Below, piece after piece: positions 21,236-33,683 of a DNA stretch of 64,000 bases. Source of the stretch: Costus lasius. Taxonomy: Eukaryota > Streptophyta > Magnoliopsida > Zingiberales > Costaceae. A program made the translations under genes and the position numbers. The stretch is taken from NCBI GenBank assembly GCA_027563935.2, contig CM050451.1:32937565-33001564 (forward strand), in the 5' to 3' direction. The notes beneath the pieces were generated by a model. It was not told the DNA's origin. It saw nothing but the letters and a program-made list of their open reading frames with translations, and made no database searches. Positions within the stretch are counted from its first letter, which is position 1, and every line of letters starts with the position of its first letter.

Positions 21236-21256
21236 GTCTAAGTGCAAGTGGGAGAT

Positions 21257-22119
21257 TGTTGGTGTATATGTCCTTTCACCCGTTGTTGGTCCATCTTGTA
21301 CTACTTGATATTAATATTTAAATATATCATTCTGCCATTGTCATTATTATGGTATGTTTACATCTGCGATTATGTACATGGATAATAATGTCCCTAGAGA
21401 TAAATTGTATCTGTGCTCAAATGGTGCGTCCCCAGTCGAGTACCTGAGTGGATAAGGGACAGCTCTGGTATATGTGAGACTGGTATATGGGCTGGTTAGG
21501 CACGGGGTGCTAACGTAGGTATATGGGTATATCAGTGGTGGATATACTGGACCGACCCGCTGTGAGGCTCTAACTTGGTGTCATGAGTTAAGCTCACAAG
21601 TGACAGGAGATGCATTGATCCTTTGACTTGAGGTCATTGACTCTTCTATATGGTTAGGGACATGCTTTGATACAACCTAACACCTCACCGTAGAAGGGAG
21701 GTAATAACGGTTGCCATTGGGTATGTCACGACCCATATGAGAAGATCAATAGACAGACATAGAATTTGCCCATTCCTTCGGGATGCTTGATATCCACGGG
21801 GCCACCCTATGGTTGCATGACTGAAAGTGTATAGCCATACCCAGGTGAAAGCCTGATTTAGTCATGACCATGAGATTGGGTGAAAACAAAGTGGTGACAC
21901 ACTTTGTCCAATCGGATATCAGTCTGGCAAAGGGACTGTAATGCATCGGTATCTTGTTGCGATGATGGGGATGTCGATGCTGACATCCATTCTGAAGACA
22001 TGGGTAGCAGTGATGCACTGCTAGGTGCCACACACTGCTTGTGATGACCTGAGTTCATCACTACCAACGTCAGAGGAACCTACAGGGTCGCACAACTTGA
22101 AACTCGGGTTCTCGTATTC
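21257..22119 (+). repeat. Family B 3' LTR (B2), first part
   Basis: It starts TGTTGGTGTA right after AAGTGGGAGAT, the polypurine tract. It is interrupted at 22119 by A2 and resumes at 31149. It matches the start of the window from 21859 on. Confidence 0.9.
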
Positions 22120-23807
22120 TGTTGGGGCATGCCCTTAAGGCTAATGTTTGAGGCCTTGGGATTGTAACAGTATCATGTATAAACTGTGATGTTTATAAAG
22201 GCAATGGTTGTTATTCAGTATGTTACATTGTCTGCTGCAATAAGTATACTTCTGAATAATGTCTCGATGCTGTTCAGCTAGGCTGACATGCAGTGAAGTC
22301 CTTAGTCGAGATATCTTGGTGAACATGAGACAGCCTTGATATGATTGAGACTAATATGTGTTCTAATCTTATAGGATGCTTCGAGCATGGAATAAGATGT
22401 AGACTCATGGGTACATTGGATGTACTGGACAGACACTACTAGGATATTCAATTGCTTGTCACAATATGAATATTCCTTGTTTGCACCAAGTGGCACATGT
22501 CCTCTGACTTGAGATCACTTGTGTTTCTAAATGATGATTGTCATTGTTTTGAGGTAGTTCAATATCATTTGAAACATAATAGTTATAGACTGTCTTGGAT
22601 AATGATCATGAGTCAGGTTAGGACACTAGTGATAGATATAGGATTGCCGTCTCCTTGTTTAAGGAGTGTGATGTTCTAAAGGGGCCCCCCCGAATGAGAT
22701 GATTGAGAAAGTGTATGGCCATACCCAGGTGACTATGTTCACCTGATCTAATCATGCTCATCATATTGGAGTTACAAGCTTGACCCGCTTGTCCAATAAG
22801 AACATCCAGTGGCAAAGGATACATGCATGCCTTGTGAGGTTGATTCACCCTTGTGCTGTGGTTTGGGAGTGGTCTTGGAAGGCTCTTTCCTTTATATCGG
22901 GAGACAGTGATGTGTTGCTAGATACCCCTCACTGATCGTGATAACGAAAGTTATCATTACCGACATTTAAAGGAAACCCTCAGGGTCGCACAAATTGATG
23001 ATATGGCTTACTTGAGTCAGATCGTGTGGACTGAATTGTTTAAGTTCAGTTTCAAGGGATTTAATCTCTGATTGTAAGTGAGATCTGGTCTGATCATGTT
23101 TGATTGATTAGGGCTTGAGATCGGTAAGCTTCGATCGAGAGAGGTGATGCTAGATCGGTGAGATCAGGAGCATTAGGAGATGAACGGTTAGATCTTGAGC
23201 CTTAGGGTTTGATATGATCTAGACCAAGGGGCTTGGGCTTATTTGATTTGGTTTGTTGAACCAAATGCAATTGAACCAAAGAGAACCGGTTCACTTATGT
23301 GAACGCATGGTTCGAAAGGGTGAAGGCGTTTTGGTCGTTTATGAGTGCATGCTTCCATTTATGGTAAGTCATCAAGACCTCTTCTTCAAAACGCCTAACG
23401 CCAAGACGTTCACGACTTCACTTCACTTGTCTTCTTGCATTTGCGTGTGGAGAAGAGGTGAACGAAGGTGTGGAGCTCTCGGCCAAGCAAGATCTCATCT
23501 CCCATCCCTTCCATTCGGCAAGGACACTTGAAGATCTTTGCTAGCACAAAGATCAACAAGAGGAAGCCATCTCTCTTCTTGTGTGCGTCACTTGTGGAGA
23601 AGATCTCTCTTGGTCTTTGCTTCCAAGCCGCATCCACTCATGGCTATGGTATGAACTTCCTCTTGATCCATTCAATCATTTGAAGTTGATCATAAGAATA
23701 TACTACATGCGATTTTGTTGAAACCCTAGCATCTTCATGCGAAAATGTTATATGCGCCACCCTTAGGGTTTCACCCCCTTGCGCACCCCCTTGAAGGAGA
23801 CTCTTCA
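22120..23807 (+). repeat. A2 5' LTR
   Basis: It starts TGTTGGGG and ends GGAGACTCTTCA. A CCCCCTTGAAGG-type inverted sequence lies just before the end. Compared with A1, the U5 part around 23280-23420 is a divergent subfamily version. Confidence 0.94.
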
Positions 23808-23809
23808 AT

Positions 23810-23821
23810 TGGTATCAAAGC
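23810..23821 (+). other. A2 primer binding site, variant
   Basis: The site reads TGGTATCAAAGC, one base different from A1, A4 and A6 (TGGTATCAGAGC). A5 has the same variant. Confidence 0.85.
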
Positions 23822-25550
23822 ATAGGTTCTTATTTGTTCTTATGATTGCTTTGTGTGATCCATGTATGCTTGATGCTTAGATCTATGTTTTCTCTTCATG
23901 CGATTATACTAGTTGATAGTATGTTCATGTTGCGCATGTATGAGATTTATGTTGGCGCTAGTTGATAGTTGCGCATGTTGTTCTTGATGTTTTCACAAAA
24001 CTTGATGGCTTGCGCGTTTACTAGATCTAAGAGGCGCTTACTATAAACCCTTAGACGGGTTGATGGGGTTGAAAGCATCATCTAGTATAGATCAAACTAG
24101 TCTGATCAGACCATCTGACAGCCTAGATGGATCGACCAGATGGCACCTGTGCGCAAGCACGAGGTGGCTATAGGTCGATTGCATCACAGGCGTGTACCGA
24201 GGTCTGGTTGAGACAACTAGTGAACACACATGAGTTAGGCCCGGGGTCACACCCGCTTGCCAGAACTCATGTTGGCTGTTCAGCCCTTGGCGCATGCATG
24301 GTTGACCATTAGGTCAACTCGAGTCAGTAAGGACTTGGTGCATGCAAGGGCATGGATCTAACTAGATTGATGAGTGGATCCCTATCAATGGACCGTTGTA
24401 AGGTTGTAGGGCACATAAGAAAATTAAAATTGATGCCAATGGGTTTTCAAAATTTTATTTTCTTTGTAATGGATCACATGTTGATTGAATGATGCCATGA
24501 TGCTTGTTTATTTAATCTTATGTGGGTTGCCCTTTTAATGTGTGCTGTGCTGGGGCCTGCGAGCCTGGTAAATTATTATTTTTGTGATCTGCGAATCACA
24601 TTTTTAATTAATTTATTGTATAATTGACCTGCGAGTCAAGCTTGTCTAGATAGATTAAAATGTATTTTAATTAGACAAGAGCACAAAAGCACACATCGCA
24701 GAGGGGCATTCACCTGAGCTGCATTGAGCGCTAGGGCCCTGGGTTGGACCAGATGAGATGCAAAAGACCCAAGAAGAGCAAGTGAAGACTTAAGTTGATT
24801 TAAGGTCTTACTTAGGCTCTATGGGCTTTTACCACATAAGATCCATGCTTTCTTTTATATACTTAGAATTGCATGAATTATTTATCTTCTGCTATAGCCA
24901 TAGGATTTGCCTGATAGTAAGAAGATAAAAGACCGTTAAAATCCAACGCCAAAATATCAAGCTCGATAGCCTTCTGACGCGAAACCTCACTGTTCTGACT
25001 ATCGTTGGAGCCGTGTTGTACCCACTCAGTGGGCACGTCCTTCTATCTTCAGACGGTGTGCGATTTCACCTGCGTGTTACAGAGAAGGGATTTATCGCTT
25101 CTCGTTGCTCAGCATAGCACGTGGTGGTCCAGGGAGTAAGTCGGGTTAGCTTGACCATGTAGACTGCATATGGGGCATATGGTAGCTATATGGAGGCAGC
25201 CATCTGTGGGATCAGAGACTGTGTTGTACCAACTCAGTTGGCACAGTCGGCTGGATTGCCCAGATGAAGGGGAATCGCACGGGTTGGCGATTGGCAGGGA
25301 CTGCCTACCAGAAATTAGTGCTTGTACCCTCTGTGCATCTTATCTCGCCTGAGCGGGACGCGGAGACCAAGTATGAAATCTGGATCTCATCTCACTAAAA
25401 GAGTGTTACTCTTTCGGACTGTTTTAATGGATTTTACAGTCAGATAAAATAGTGAGAAAAGAATCTTTCTTAAGTCCTGGATTGATTCTAGACATTGATA
25501 CTGACCTTGCTGTTCTTGCATTATTGTAGATTCCTGCAGCAACGAACACC
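23822..25550 (+). other. A2 5' leader
   Basis: This is a leader of about 1.7 kb collinear with A1. It has the twin stem-loops at 25012-25037 and 25217-25248. The tRNA-like fragment is missing: the sequence passes from GCAGAGG directly to GGCATTCACC near 24700. No gene is seen. Confidence 0.75.
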
Positions 25551-28500
25551 ATGAGCTTCAATGTGCGATCCCTACTGGAAAGGGAGAAGTTTGCTGGGCC
25601 AAACTTCTCAGACTGGTACGGACACCTTAAGATTGTTCTTAAGGCAGAGAGGAAACTGTATGTCCTCGAGACGGCTGTGCCGCCTCAACCCGCTGCGAAC
25701 GCCGCAAGGGCGGTTCGTGATGCCTATGAAAAGCATGTCAATGATAGCATTGATGTCGCTTGCCTGATGCTAGCGTCTATGACGCCACCGCTGCAGCGTC
25801 AGCATGAGGATATGTCTGCTATAGAAATTATAGCAAACCTCAAGATGCTGTATGCTGCACAGGCGAGGACTGAATGCTATAATTTGACCAAGCTTTTCTT
25901 TCAGAGCAAACTGGCTGAAGGGAGCCCAGTGGGAGCTCACGTGCTCAAGATGATTGGGCACAAGGAGGCTCTGGAGAAACTGGGGCATACCATCAATCAG
26001 GAGCTTGCTGTAGACATTATTCTGCAGTCTCTCCCGCCCTCTTTCGATGCGTTCATTATTAACTTTAATATGAACAAAATCGATTGTACTCCGGCAGAGT
26101 TGCTGAATATGCTCTTGACCACGGAGGAGACTCTGAAGGAAAGCCTTCAACCTCTGTCTTGATGTTCCCTTCCAGGAACAAGAAGAAGGGGAAGAAGGGC
26201 AAAGCCCCTGTCAAGAACTACAGTAAGGCTCTGAAACAAAAGGTGAAGCGGTCGAAGGACAACAGGTGTTTCCACTGTGGCCAGCTGGGTCACTGGAAAA
26301 AGGACTGTAATGCGCTCCAAGGAGACAAGAAGGGAAGCTTCGCTTCTGGCTCAGGTATATTTGTGACTGAGGTCATGATATCCTCTTCTTCTATTTCATG
26401 GGTGTTGGACACTGCATGTGGAGTTCACATTTGTTCAAATGTACAGGAACTCAAGAGAAGAAGGCAGGTGGGACAGCATGTGGTGGACCTACGCGTTGGA
26501 AATGGGGCACGGGTTGCTGCTGTTGCTGTAGGGGATTATTACATCTCATTACCATCTGGCATTGTATTAGAATTAAACAATTGTTATTTTGTACCCAGTA
26601 TTACCAAAAATATTATCTCTATTCTTGCACTTGTCAGGAAAGGGTTTTCCTTTGAATGCAAGATTTCAAAGTGTTATCTTACTCTTGATAATATTGTTTA
26701 TGCTACTAGTTCAATTAACAATAGGTTATTCATGTTGGACATTGAATATTCTATACAAAACATTGATAATAAGAAAGCCAAGTATGCTGATGACAGCACC
26801 TTGCTATGGCATAGTCGTTTAGGCCATATTAATAAGAAACGCATTAAGCGGTTGCATGATCATGGACTGCTAGGATCATTCTCCTATGAGGAGATTGATA
26901 CATGCAAAGCTTGTTTATTGGGTAAAATGATGAAGTCTCCTTTTCCTAACAAAGGTCAAAGGGCTTCAGGTTTACTTGACCTTATACACAGTGATGTGTG
27001 TGGGCCATCTAGTAAACATGCCAGAGGTGGCTATCAGTACTTCATTACCTTTACTGATGATTTCAGTAGGTATGGTTATGTCTATCTAATGAGACATAAG
27101 AGTGAATCTTTTGACAAGTTCAAAGAGTTCAAAAATGAAGTACAGAATCAGCTAGGCCGAAATATCAAGGCACTTCGTTCTGATCGAGGTGGAGAATACC
27201 TAAGTCGAGAATTTACTGACTATCTGAAGGAGTGTGGGATTATCTCACAGCTCACTCCGCCAGGAACACCGCAATGGAATGGTGTGTCCGAGAGGAGGAA
27301 CAGAACCTTACTTGATATGGTTCGTTCTATGATGAGTCAGGCTACTCTACCTTACTCCTTTTGGGGTTTTGCCCTGGAAACAGCTGCAAAGGTACTAAAC
27401 CGAGTGCCATCCAAGGCCGTTTCAAAGACTCCATATGAGTTATGGTATGGGAAACAGCCGAGCTTGACATTTATAAAGATCTGGGGTTGCGAGGCTTATG
27501 TCAAAAAGCTCGCCTCTAGGAAACTAGAGAGCAGATCTGAGAAATGTGTCTTTGTCGGATACCCTAAGGAAACTAAGGGTTATTATTTCTATGATCCCAA
27601 AGAGAACAAAGTATTTGTTGCTCGGACGGCCATTTTTCTTGAGAAGGAATTTCTTCTGCAAGAAGCCAGTGGGAGAGAAATAAAGCTGGATGAGAATCCA
27701 GAGGAAGGACAAAGTAGTCATGCACAGTTGGATGAGCCTGAGCCGGTAGATCAGGTTACTGAACAACCTGAGGCTCAGATACCACGGGAACCGCAAAGAT
27801 CGGGAAGGATCCGTCGACAGCCTGAGCGCTATGACGGAGTCTACATCATTGATAATGATGAACCCCTTACTTATGCGGATGCGGTCAGTGGACCGGAGTC
27901 AGCTAGATGGCTTGAAGCTATGCGAGCCGAAATGGACTCCATGTCAGATAACCGGGTCTGGGATTTGGTTGATCCGCCTCCGGGAGTAATCCCTATAGGC
28001 TGTAAATGGATCTTCAAGAAGAAGATTGACATGGATGGTAACGTGGTTACCTATAAAGGCAGGCTAGTTGCGAAAGGTTTCAAACAAATCTACGGGATAG
28101 ATTATGATGAAACTTTCTCTCCTATAGCCATGTTCAAGTCGATTCGGATTCTTTTCGCAATAGCTGCATATTATGATTATGAGATCTGGCAGATGGATGT
28201 GAAGACCACTTTCCTTAATGGAAAACTGGATGAGGATGTGTATATGACACAACCTGAAGGTTTCACTAATCCATCAGATCGTCATAAAATATGCAAATTA
28301 AAGAAGTCCATTTATGGACTTAAACAAGCATCTAGAAGCTGGAATATTCGTTTTGATGAATCAATCTCTAAGTTTGGTTTCATCAAGAACGAAGATGACC
28401 CGTGTGTATATAAGAGGTTTAGTGGGAGCGTGATTACTTTCCTAGTCCTCTACGTCGATGATATCTTAATCATTGGAAACGATATTCCTGAACTGCATGC

Positions 28501-29434
28501 TGTTAAAGCATGGTTAGGAAAATGTTTTCAGATGAAAGATCTAGGAGAAGCAGCCTATGTATTAGGTGTGAAGATCTACAGGGATAGATCTAAGAGGCTT
28601 CTCGGGCTGTGCCAGAGTACTTACATCGATAAGGTCCTGGAGAGATTCCATTTAGAGCATTCTAAAAGAGGATATCTTCCAGTCAGACATGGTCTGAATC
28701 TTTCAAAGAGTCAGTGTCCACAAACACAGACTGAGAAAGATGAAATGCAAAATACGCCTTATGCTTCGGCTATTGGGTCCATTATGTATGCGATGTTGTG
28801 TACTCGCCTAGACGTCGCTTACGGGTTAAGCGTCACCAGTCGATTCCAAAGTAATCCAGGTTTGGCGCACTGGATTGCGGTCAAGAACATTTTAAAATAT
28901 CTGCGGAGGACCAAAGATATGTTCTTGATATATGGTGGTCAGGAAGAACTCAGTATTGAAGGATATACTGACGCTTCGTTCCAGTCGGACCAGGATGATT
29001 TCCGATGGCAATCAGGCTATGTCTTTAGCTTTAATGGAGGAGCAGTGGTGTGGAAAAGTTTCAAACAGTCTACTGTTGCTGATTCCACAACAGAAGCCGA
29101 GTATGTTGCAGCCTCGGAAGCATCCAAGGAAGCAGTGTGGATTCGTAAGTTCATTCAGGAACTTGGTGTCGTTCCTTCGAGTGCATATCCTTTGGTTATC
29201 TTCTGTGATAACACTGGAGCAATCGCACAAGCAAAGGAACCACGGTCGCACCAGAAGTCCAAGCACATACAGAGACGGTTTCACTTGATCCGGGAGATCA
29301 TTGATCGTGGCAAGATCAAAATATGCAAGGTTCATACAGACGACAATCTGGCTGACCCGCTTACCAAGCCTCTGGCGCAGCAGAAGCATGAGAAGCACTG
29401 TAATAATATGGGTTTGAGATTTCTCAACCATTAG
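25551..29434 (+). pseudogene. A2 copia gag-pol, one frameshift
   Basis: It has the same domain order as A1: gag, CCHC knuckle, DTACG protease, HHCC and DD35E integrase, YVDD reverse transcriptase, RNase H ending LADPLTKPLAQ. A single base is missing near 26137-26142 (GAAGGAAAGCC against AAAGGGAAAGCC in A1), so the gag frame from ATG 25551 closes at 26162. The rest of gag and all of pol continue without a stop from there to 29434. Because A1, A4 and A5 are in frame at this point, I read it as a mutation and not programmed frameshifting. Unlike A1, its RNase H is complete. Confidence 0.93.
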
Positions 29435-29454
29435 ATTAAGTGCAAGTGGGAGAT

Positions 29455-31143
29455 TGTTGGGGTATGCCCTTAAGGCTAATGTTTGAGGCCTTGGGATTGT
29501 AACAGTATCATGTATAAACTGTGATGTTTATAAAGGCAATGGTTGTTATTCAGTATGTTACATTGTCTGCTGCAATAAGTATACTTCTGAATAATGTCTC
29601 GATGCTGTTCAGCTAGGCTGACATGCAGTGAAGTCCTTAGTCGAGATATCTTGGTGAACATGAGACAGCCTTGATATGATTGAGACTAATATGTGTTCTA
29701 ATCTTATAGGATGCTTCGAGCATGGAATAAGATGTAGACTCATGGGTACATTGGATGTACTGGACAGACCCTACTAGGATATTCAATTGCTTGTCACAAT
29801 ATGAATATTCCTTGTTTGCACCAAGTGGCACATGTCCTCTGACTTGAGATCACTTGTGTTTCTAAATGATGATTGTCATTGTTTTGAGGTAGTTCAATAT
29901 CATTTGAAACATAATGGTTATAGACTATCTTGGATAATGATCATGAGTCAGGTTAGGACACTAGTGATAGATATAGGATTGCCGTCTCCTTGTTTAAGGA
30001 GTGTGATGTTCTAAAGGGGCCCCCCCCGAATGAGATGATTGAGAAAGTGTATGGCCATACCTAGGTGACTATGTTCACCTGATCTAATCATGCTCATCAT
30101 ATTGGAGTTACAAGCTTGACCCGCTTGTCCAATATGAACATCCAGTGGCAAAGGATACATGCATGCCTTGTGAGGTTGATTCACCCTTGTGCTGTGGTTT
30201 GGGAGTGGTCTTGGAAGACTCTTTCCTTTATATCGGGAGACAGTGATGTGTTGCTAGATACCCCTCACTGATCGTGATAACGAAAGTTATCATTACCGAC
30301 ATTTAAAGGAAACCCTCAGGGTCGCACAAATTGATGATATGGCTTACTTGAGTCAGATCGTGTGGACTGAATTGTTTAAGTTCAGTTTCAAGGAATTTAA
30401 TCTCTGATTGTAAGTGAGATCTGGTCTGATCATGTTTGATTGATTAGGGCTTGAGATCGGTAAGCTTCGATCGAGAGAGGTGATGCTAGATCGGTGAGAT
30501 CAGGAGCATCAGGAGATGAACGGTTAGATCTTGAGCCTTAGGGTTTGATATGATCTAGACCAAGGGGCTTGGGCTTATTTGATTTGGTTTGTTGAACCAA
30601 ATGCAATTGAACCAAAGAGAACCGGTTCACTTATGTGAACGCATGGTTCGAAAGGGTGAAGGCGTTTTGGTCGTTTATGAGTGCATGCTTCCATTTATGG
30701 TAAGTCATCAAGACCTCTTCTTCAAAACGCCTAACGCCAAGACGTTCACGACTTCACTTCACTTGTCTTCTTGCATTTGCGTGTGTAGAAGAGGTGAACG
30801 AAGGTGTGGAGCTCTCGGCCAAGCAAGATCTCATCTCCCATCCCTTCCATTCGGCAAGGACACTTGAAGATCTTTGCTAGCACAAAGATCAACAAGAGGA
30901 AGCCATCTCTCTTCTTGTGTGCGTCACTTGTGGAGAAGATCTCTCTTGGTCTTTGCTTCCAAGCCGCATCCACTCATGGCTATGGTATGAACTTCCTCTT
31001 GATCCATTCAATCATTTGAAGTTGATCATAAGAATATATTACATGCGATTTTGTTGAAACCCTAGCATCTTCATGCGAAAATGTTATATGCGCCACCCTT
31101 AGGGTTTCACCCCCTTGCGCTCCCCCTTGAAGGGGACTCTTCA
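29455..31143 (+). repeat. A2 3' LTR
   Basis: It has the same ends as its 5' partner and follows AAGTGGGAGAT. It is followed by the duplicated TATTC and then by the rest of the B2 LTR. Confidence 0.94.
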
Positions 31144-31261
31144 TATTCATCGGGTAGGCTATTGATCGAGTTATTGGATAACTCAAATCTGTTTGGGAGA
31201 ATACATCAGCGCCATTGTGCCTGATGAGATAGAAGGGACTCGTTGGAGCTAACTTCATTTT

Positions 31262-31440
31262 TGGGCCAGATGGGCCAAATGTGCCTAGTAGGCCAAATAG
31301 GCCAAATGGGCTAAATGAAGTCTAAGCTTGTAGCATGGACCAATGGACCTCTAAGCCCAATGGGCGTGAAGCCTAGTTGGGGCGTGAGGCCTAATGGGCC
31401 TTGAGGCCCAATGGGCCGTCAGGCCTGATGGGCGAAGACA
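31262..31440. repeat. GGCC-rich short repeats in the B2 LTR
   Basis: Roughly 10-base degenerate units (GGCCAAATGG, then GGCCTAATGG and GGCCCAATGG types) fill this stretch. They are absent from the equivalent place in B1, so they expanded in one lineage or were lost in the other. Confidence 0.5.
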
Positions 31441-31756
31441 ATAAGTTGTCTGGCCCAATATACATCATGGTGAATTAAATACTGCATTTAATTATAGGAA
31501 TTAATTTTGTATTAAATTCTGTAATTAATTCTAAGTTTAATGATGAATTTAATTCAGAATTTGAAGAGTCACATCATTAATGATCATTATGAGACTTTAA
31601 TTCAAAGTTTTAATGAGTTACTATGAGACTTTAATTTAGAGTTTAATTATATAATTAATTCTGAATTTAATTCTTTTATTAATGATGAATTAATTCAGAG
31701 AATTTATTGCGGAATTCCAAAGGTCTTATCGGAATTCCAAGGGACACCATGTTTTC

Positions 31757-31763
31757 TATAAAA
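31757..31763 (+). promoter_or_regulatory. TATA box of the B2 LTR
   Basis: TATAAAA is followed by a purine-rich GAAGAGGGGGAGAGG. It is at the position equivalent to the B1 box at 842. Confidence 0.6.
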
Positions 31764-32203
31764 GAAGAGGGGGAGAGGAGTTGGCATGGACTTGGTCTTT
31801 TGGAAGAGATTTTTCTCCATGGCGCCTTCTCCCTTCTCCCGTCTCCTCTTGGCATTCGCAAGGTTGAACCTTGGTGAAATTTCCATCACCTCTCCTTGGT
31901 GTCTTCTCTTAGAGGGTAGCACAAGTTCTTGAGGACACCCTGAGGCGTGGATCTTCTTCCCGAGGCTAGCACCGGGCGTGGAAGAAGAGAACTTGAGCGT
32001 CGGCTGTGTGCGAGACTGCAGAGGGCGAACATTTGGGCGCCTGCATCGCATCCTCCTTCATCGCTGCAATGTATCATCTCCTACTCACCGTGTCGATTCC
32101 TTCGCATGACTCGATCTTCTGGGTTTTTGGGACTGGCCTGTTTCGGGGATTGCTTCCGCTGTGCTTGTTTCTAAAATTTTAAAATCCTTGGGGTTTCCCA
32201 ACA

Positions 32204-32301
32204 GATTCAACTGACTCTACCCTAGGCGAAGTACCTTCTTCATTCATAACGGGCACTTGAGTAGCAGGATTCTGATAGAGGGCTCCTGATCTAGTGGTCA
32301 T
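32204..32301 (-). pseudogene. Element C, N-terminal gag-like fragment
   Basis: Reading leftwards from ATG 32301 gives MTTRSGALYQNPATQ and continues until the B2 LTR cuts it after about 33 codons. The MTTRSG start and its position about 100 bases after an initiator-Met primer site suggest the first codons of gag in an LTR element. The family is not certain; a Ty3/gypsy chromovirus or a copia element are both possible. Confidence 0.5.
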
Positions 32302-32404
32302 GATGCTCAAAATGTAGAATCTATGCCGAAAACAAAGCCGAAAGACCTGATATGGAATGCAGTGGGAGAGACCGGCGAAGCTAGACAAGACTTAGCTCCA
32401 ACCT

Positions 32405-32416
32405 GCTCTGATACCA
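32405..32416 (-). other. Element C primer binding site
   Basis: The minus strand reads TGGTATCAGAGC four bases inside an LTR-like end (...CCCTCTCA), the arrangement of an LTR element pointing leftwards. Confidence 0.75.
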
Positions 32417-32420
32417 AATT

Positions 32421-32921
32421 TGAGAGGGTCTTGAGATGAGGGAAAAGAAAATACTTTGGAGGGAAGTCTCGAGAAAACTGTGGAAAACGTGCCGCATAGT
32501 CACGACTTGAGCAATACTAGCGATTTGAGAAAACCATGACACGATGCTACAAACTCAAAATACTAACCTCACTTGTAGAGCCAATTTTCTTAGTATGCGT
32601 GCACAGTCGGGATTCCTTCACTATGTAGTGAAGAGAGGGGCTTCTGTTCATCCGGGATGGGGTGGAGGAGTGAGGTGCACAAGGCGGCGGCCAGGTCAGA
32701 AATGGAGATCACAAAGCTTGAGATGCAATGGGTAAAAGAAAGAGGAGCCCGACACAACTTGTTATCATGCTGGCGCCTTTGATTGAATGAAAAGGAGAAT
32801 ACAAGATGCAAGAGGAACTCACAGCCGAGTGTCTTGGAGCTTACTGGACCTAGGCCTTCGTGTGAGGGAAGGCAACTACTACAGCAAAACTGAAGATAAA
32901 CTAGCCCTCAGCCCTCTTTTA
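32421..32921 (-). repeat. Element C 5' LTR, inner part
   Basis: On the minus strand the LTR ends ...ACCCTCTCA next to the primer site. A TATA box (TATAAAA, plus-strand 32917-32923) lies about 500 bases upstream of that end. The rest of the LTR lies beyond the MITE-like insert. Its outer end was not found. Confidence 0.6.
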
Positions 32922-33389
32922 TAGCGTGTTTAGTAGGAAAGAAAGGAGGAGGGGAAGGATGGAAAGTTGGAAGGAGAGTTATAAAATCGTGTTTAGTAGG
33001 ACGGATGGAAATAAGACAGGAAAAATGAAAGGAAAATGAGAGGAAAAATAGCCCTATTTGCATTCCGCCCAAATTGGGTGGAAAATCGGACGGTAGTTGG
33101 ATTTGCGCTTTTCATACCTATTTTCACTCTTTTCTTTTTTATATCCGCTCTCCCTCTCATGCTTTTCTTGTAATGTTCTTCATCATCGTTGTCATCGCCG
33201 TCGTCATTGCCATTGTCGTCATCATCGTCGCCATCATCGCCTCTCATCTCTCGTCACCGCCATTTCCCCGTCGCCTCTCATCGTCATCATGGACATAAAA
33301 ATAAAAAAAATAGAGTATGTTTATCAATCTTTCTAACTTTTTTACTTTCTTTTCATTTTAACTTTCTTTCTTTCCTACTAAACACAGCA
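32922..33389. mobile_element. MITE-like element with 20 bp terminal inverted repeats
   Basis: The left GTGTTTAGTAGGAAAGAAAG (32926-32945) is repeated exactly, inverted, at the right end (33366-33385). A second direct copy of the first part lies at about 32984-32998. Flanks fit TTA duplication (32919-32921 and 33390-33392, as in PIF/Harbinger elements) or AGC duplication, so the exact border is open by a few bases. No transposase is present. Confidence 0.6.
33177..33295. repeat. Degenerate CAT/CGT trinucleotide tract inside the MITE
   Basis: The stretch is built of CATCATCG, GTCATCGCC and similar triplets. The open frames found in it are low-complexity products of this repeat and are not genes. 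Confidence 0.6.
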
Positions 33390-33683
33390 TTAGAGATAAA
33401 GAGGGAGGAGGAGGAACATGACAAACACATGAGGGTTGTTGGATATGCCAACCACCCCCTAACTTCCAAAAAGAGGGTCAAGCTGCCCTCCAACTAACTA
33501 AAAGTAGGACACTAGCTATAGTACTAGGAATATTCTGAATGACACTTGCACATTGGCTGATTCGTGGGCCATTGTCCGGGCCGTCACGGCACGCTAAACC
33601 ATCTACGAGTAGGCCACCATGAAGAAACAAAACTTGCTGATCATGGGCTAGTTCTGCATGGGGTTAGCCGTCTATTGGGCGGT
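33390..33683 (-). other. Probable outer part of the element C LTR, or older DNA
   Basis: The sequence continues the flank of the MITE up to the G2 LTR. There is no coding frame and no match elsewhere in the window. Confidence 0.35.

Larger units (their letters stand above)
22120..31143 (+). mobile_element. Copia element A2, complete, inserted in the B2 LTR
   Basis: The element is 9024 bases long with LTRs of 1688 and 1689 bases and target duplication TATTC at 22115-22119 and 31144-31148. About a dozen LTR differences were counted by eye. Its primer site carries one G-to-A change and its leader lacks the tRNA-like fragment. One frameshift breaks gag-pol. Confidence 0.96.
31149..32203 (+). repeat. 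Family B 3' LTR (B2), second part
   Basis: It continues 22119 after A2. It includes GATCGAGTTATTGGATAACTC, also in B1 at about 272-292, a TATA box and the shared R/U5 segment with GAGGCTAGCACCGGGCGTGG. It ends CCCAACA at 32203. The next bases, GATTC, could be the target duplication, with its partner outside the window. Confidence 0.88.

Noticed and set aside
26131..26165. Programmed frameshift between gag and pol in A2
   Set aside because: A1, A4 and A5 are in one frame at this place, so the change in A2 is a one-base deletion.
32993..33497. Open frames rich in D, S, P or V within the MITE
   Set aside because: They are translations of the CAT/CGT triplet tract and have no counterpart on coding grounds.
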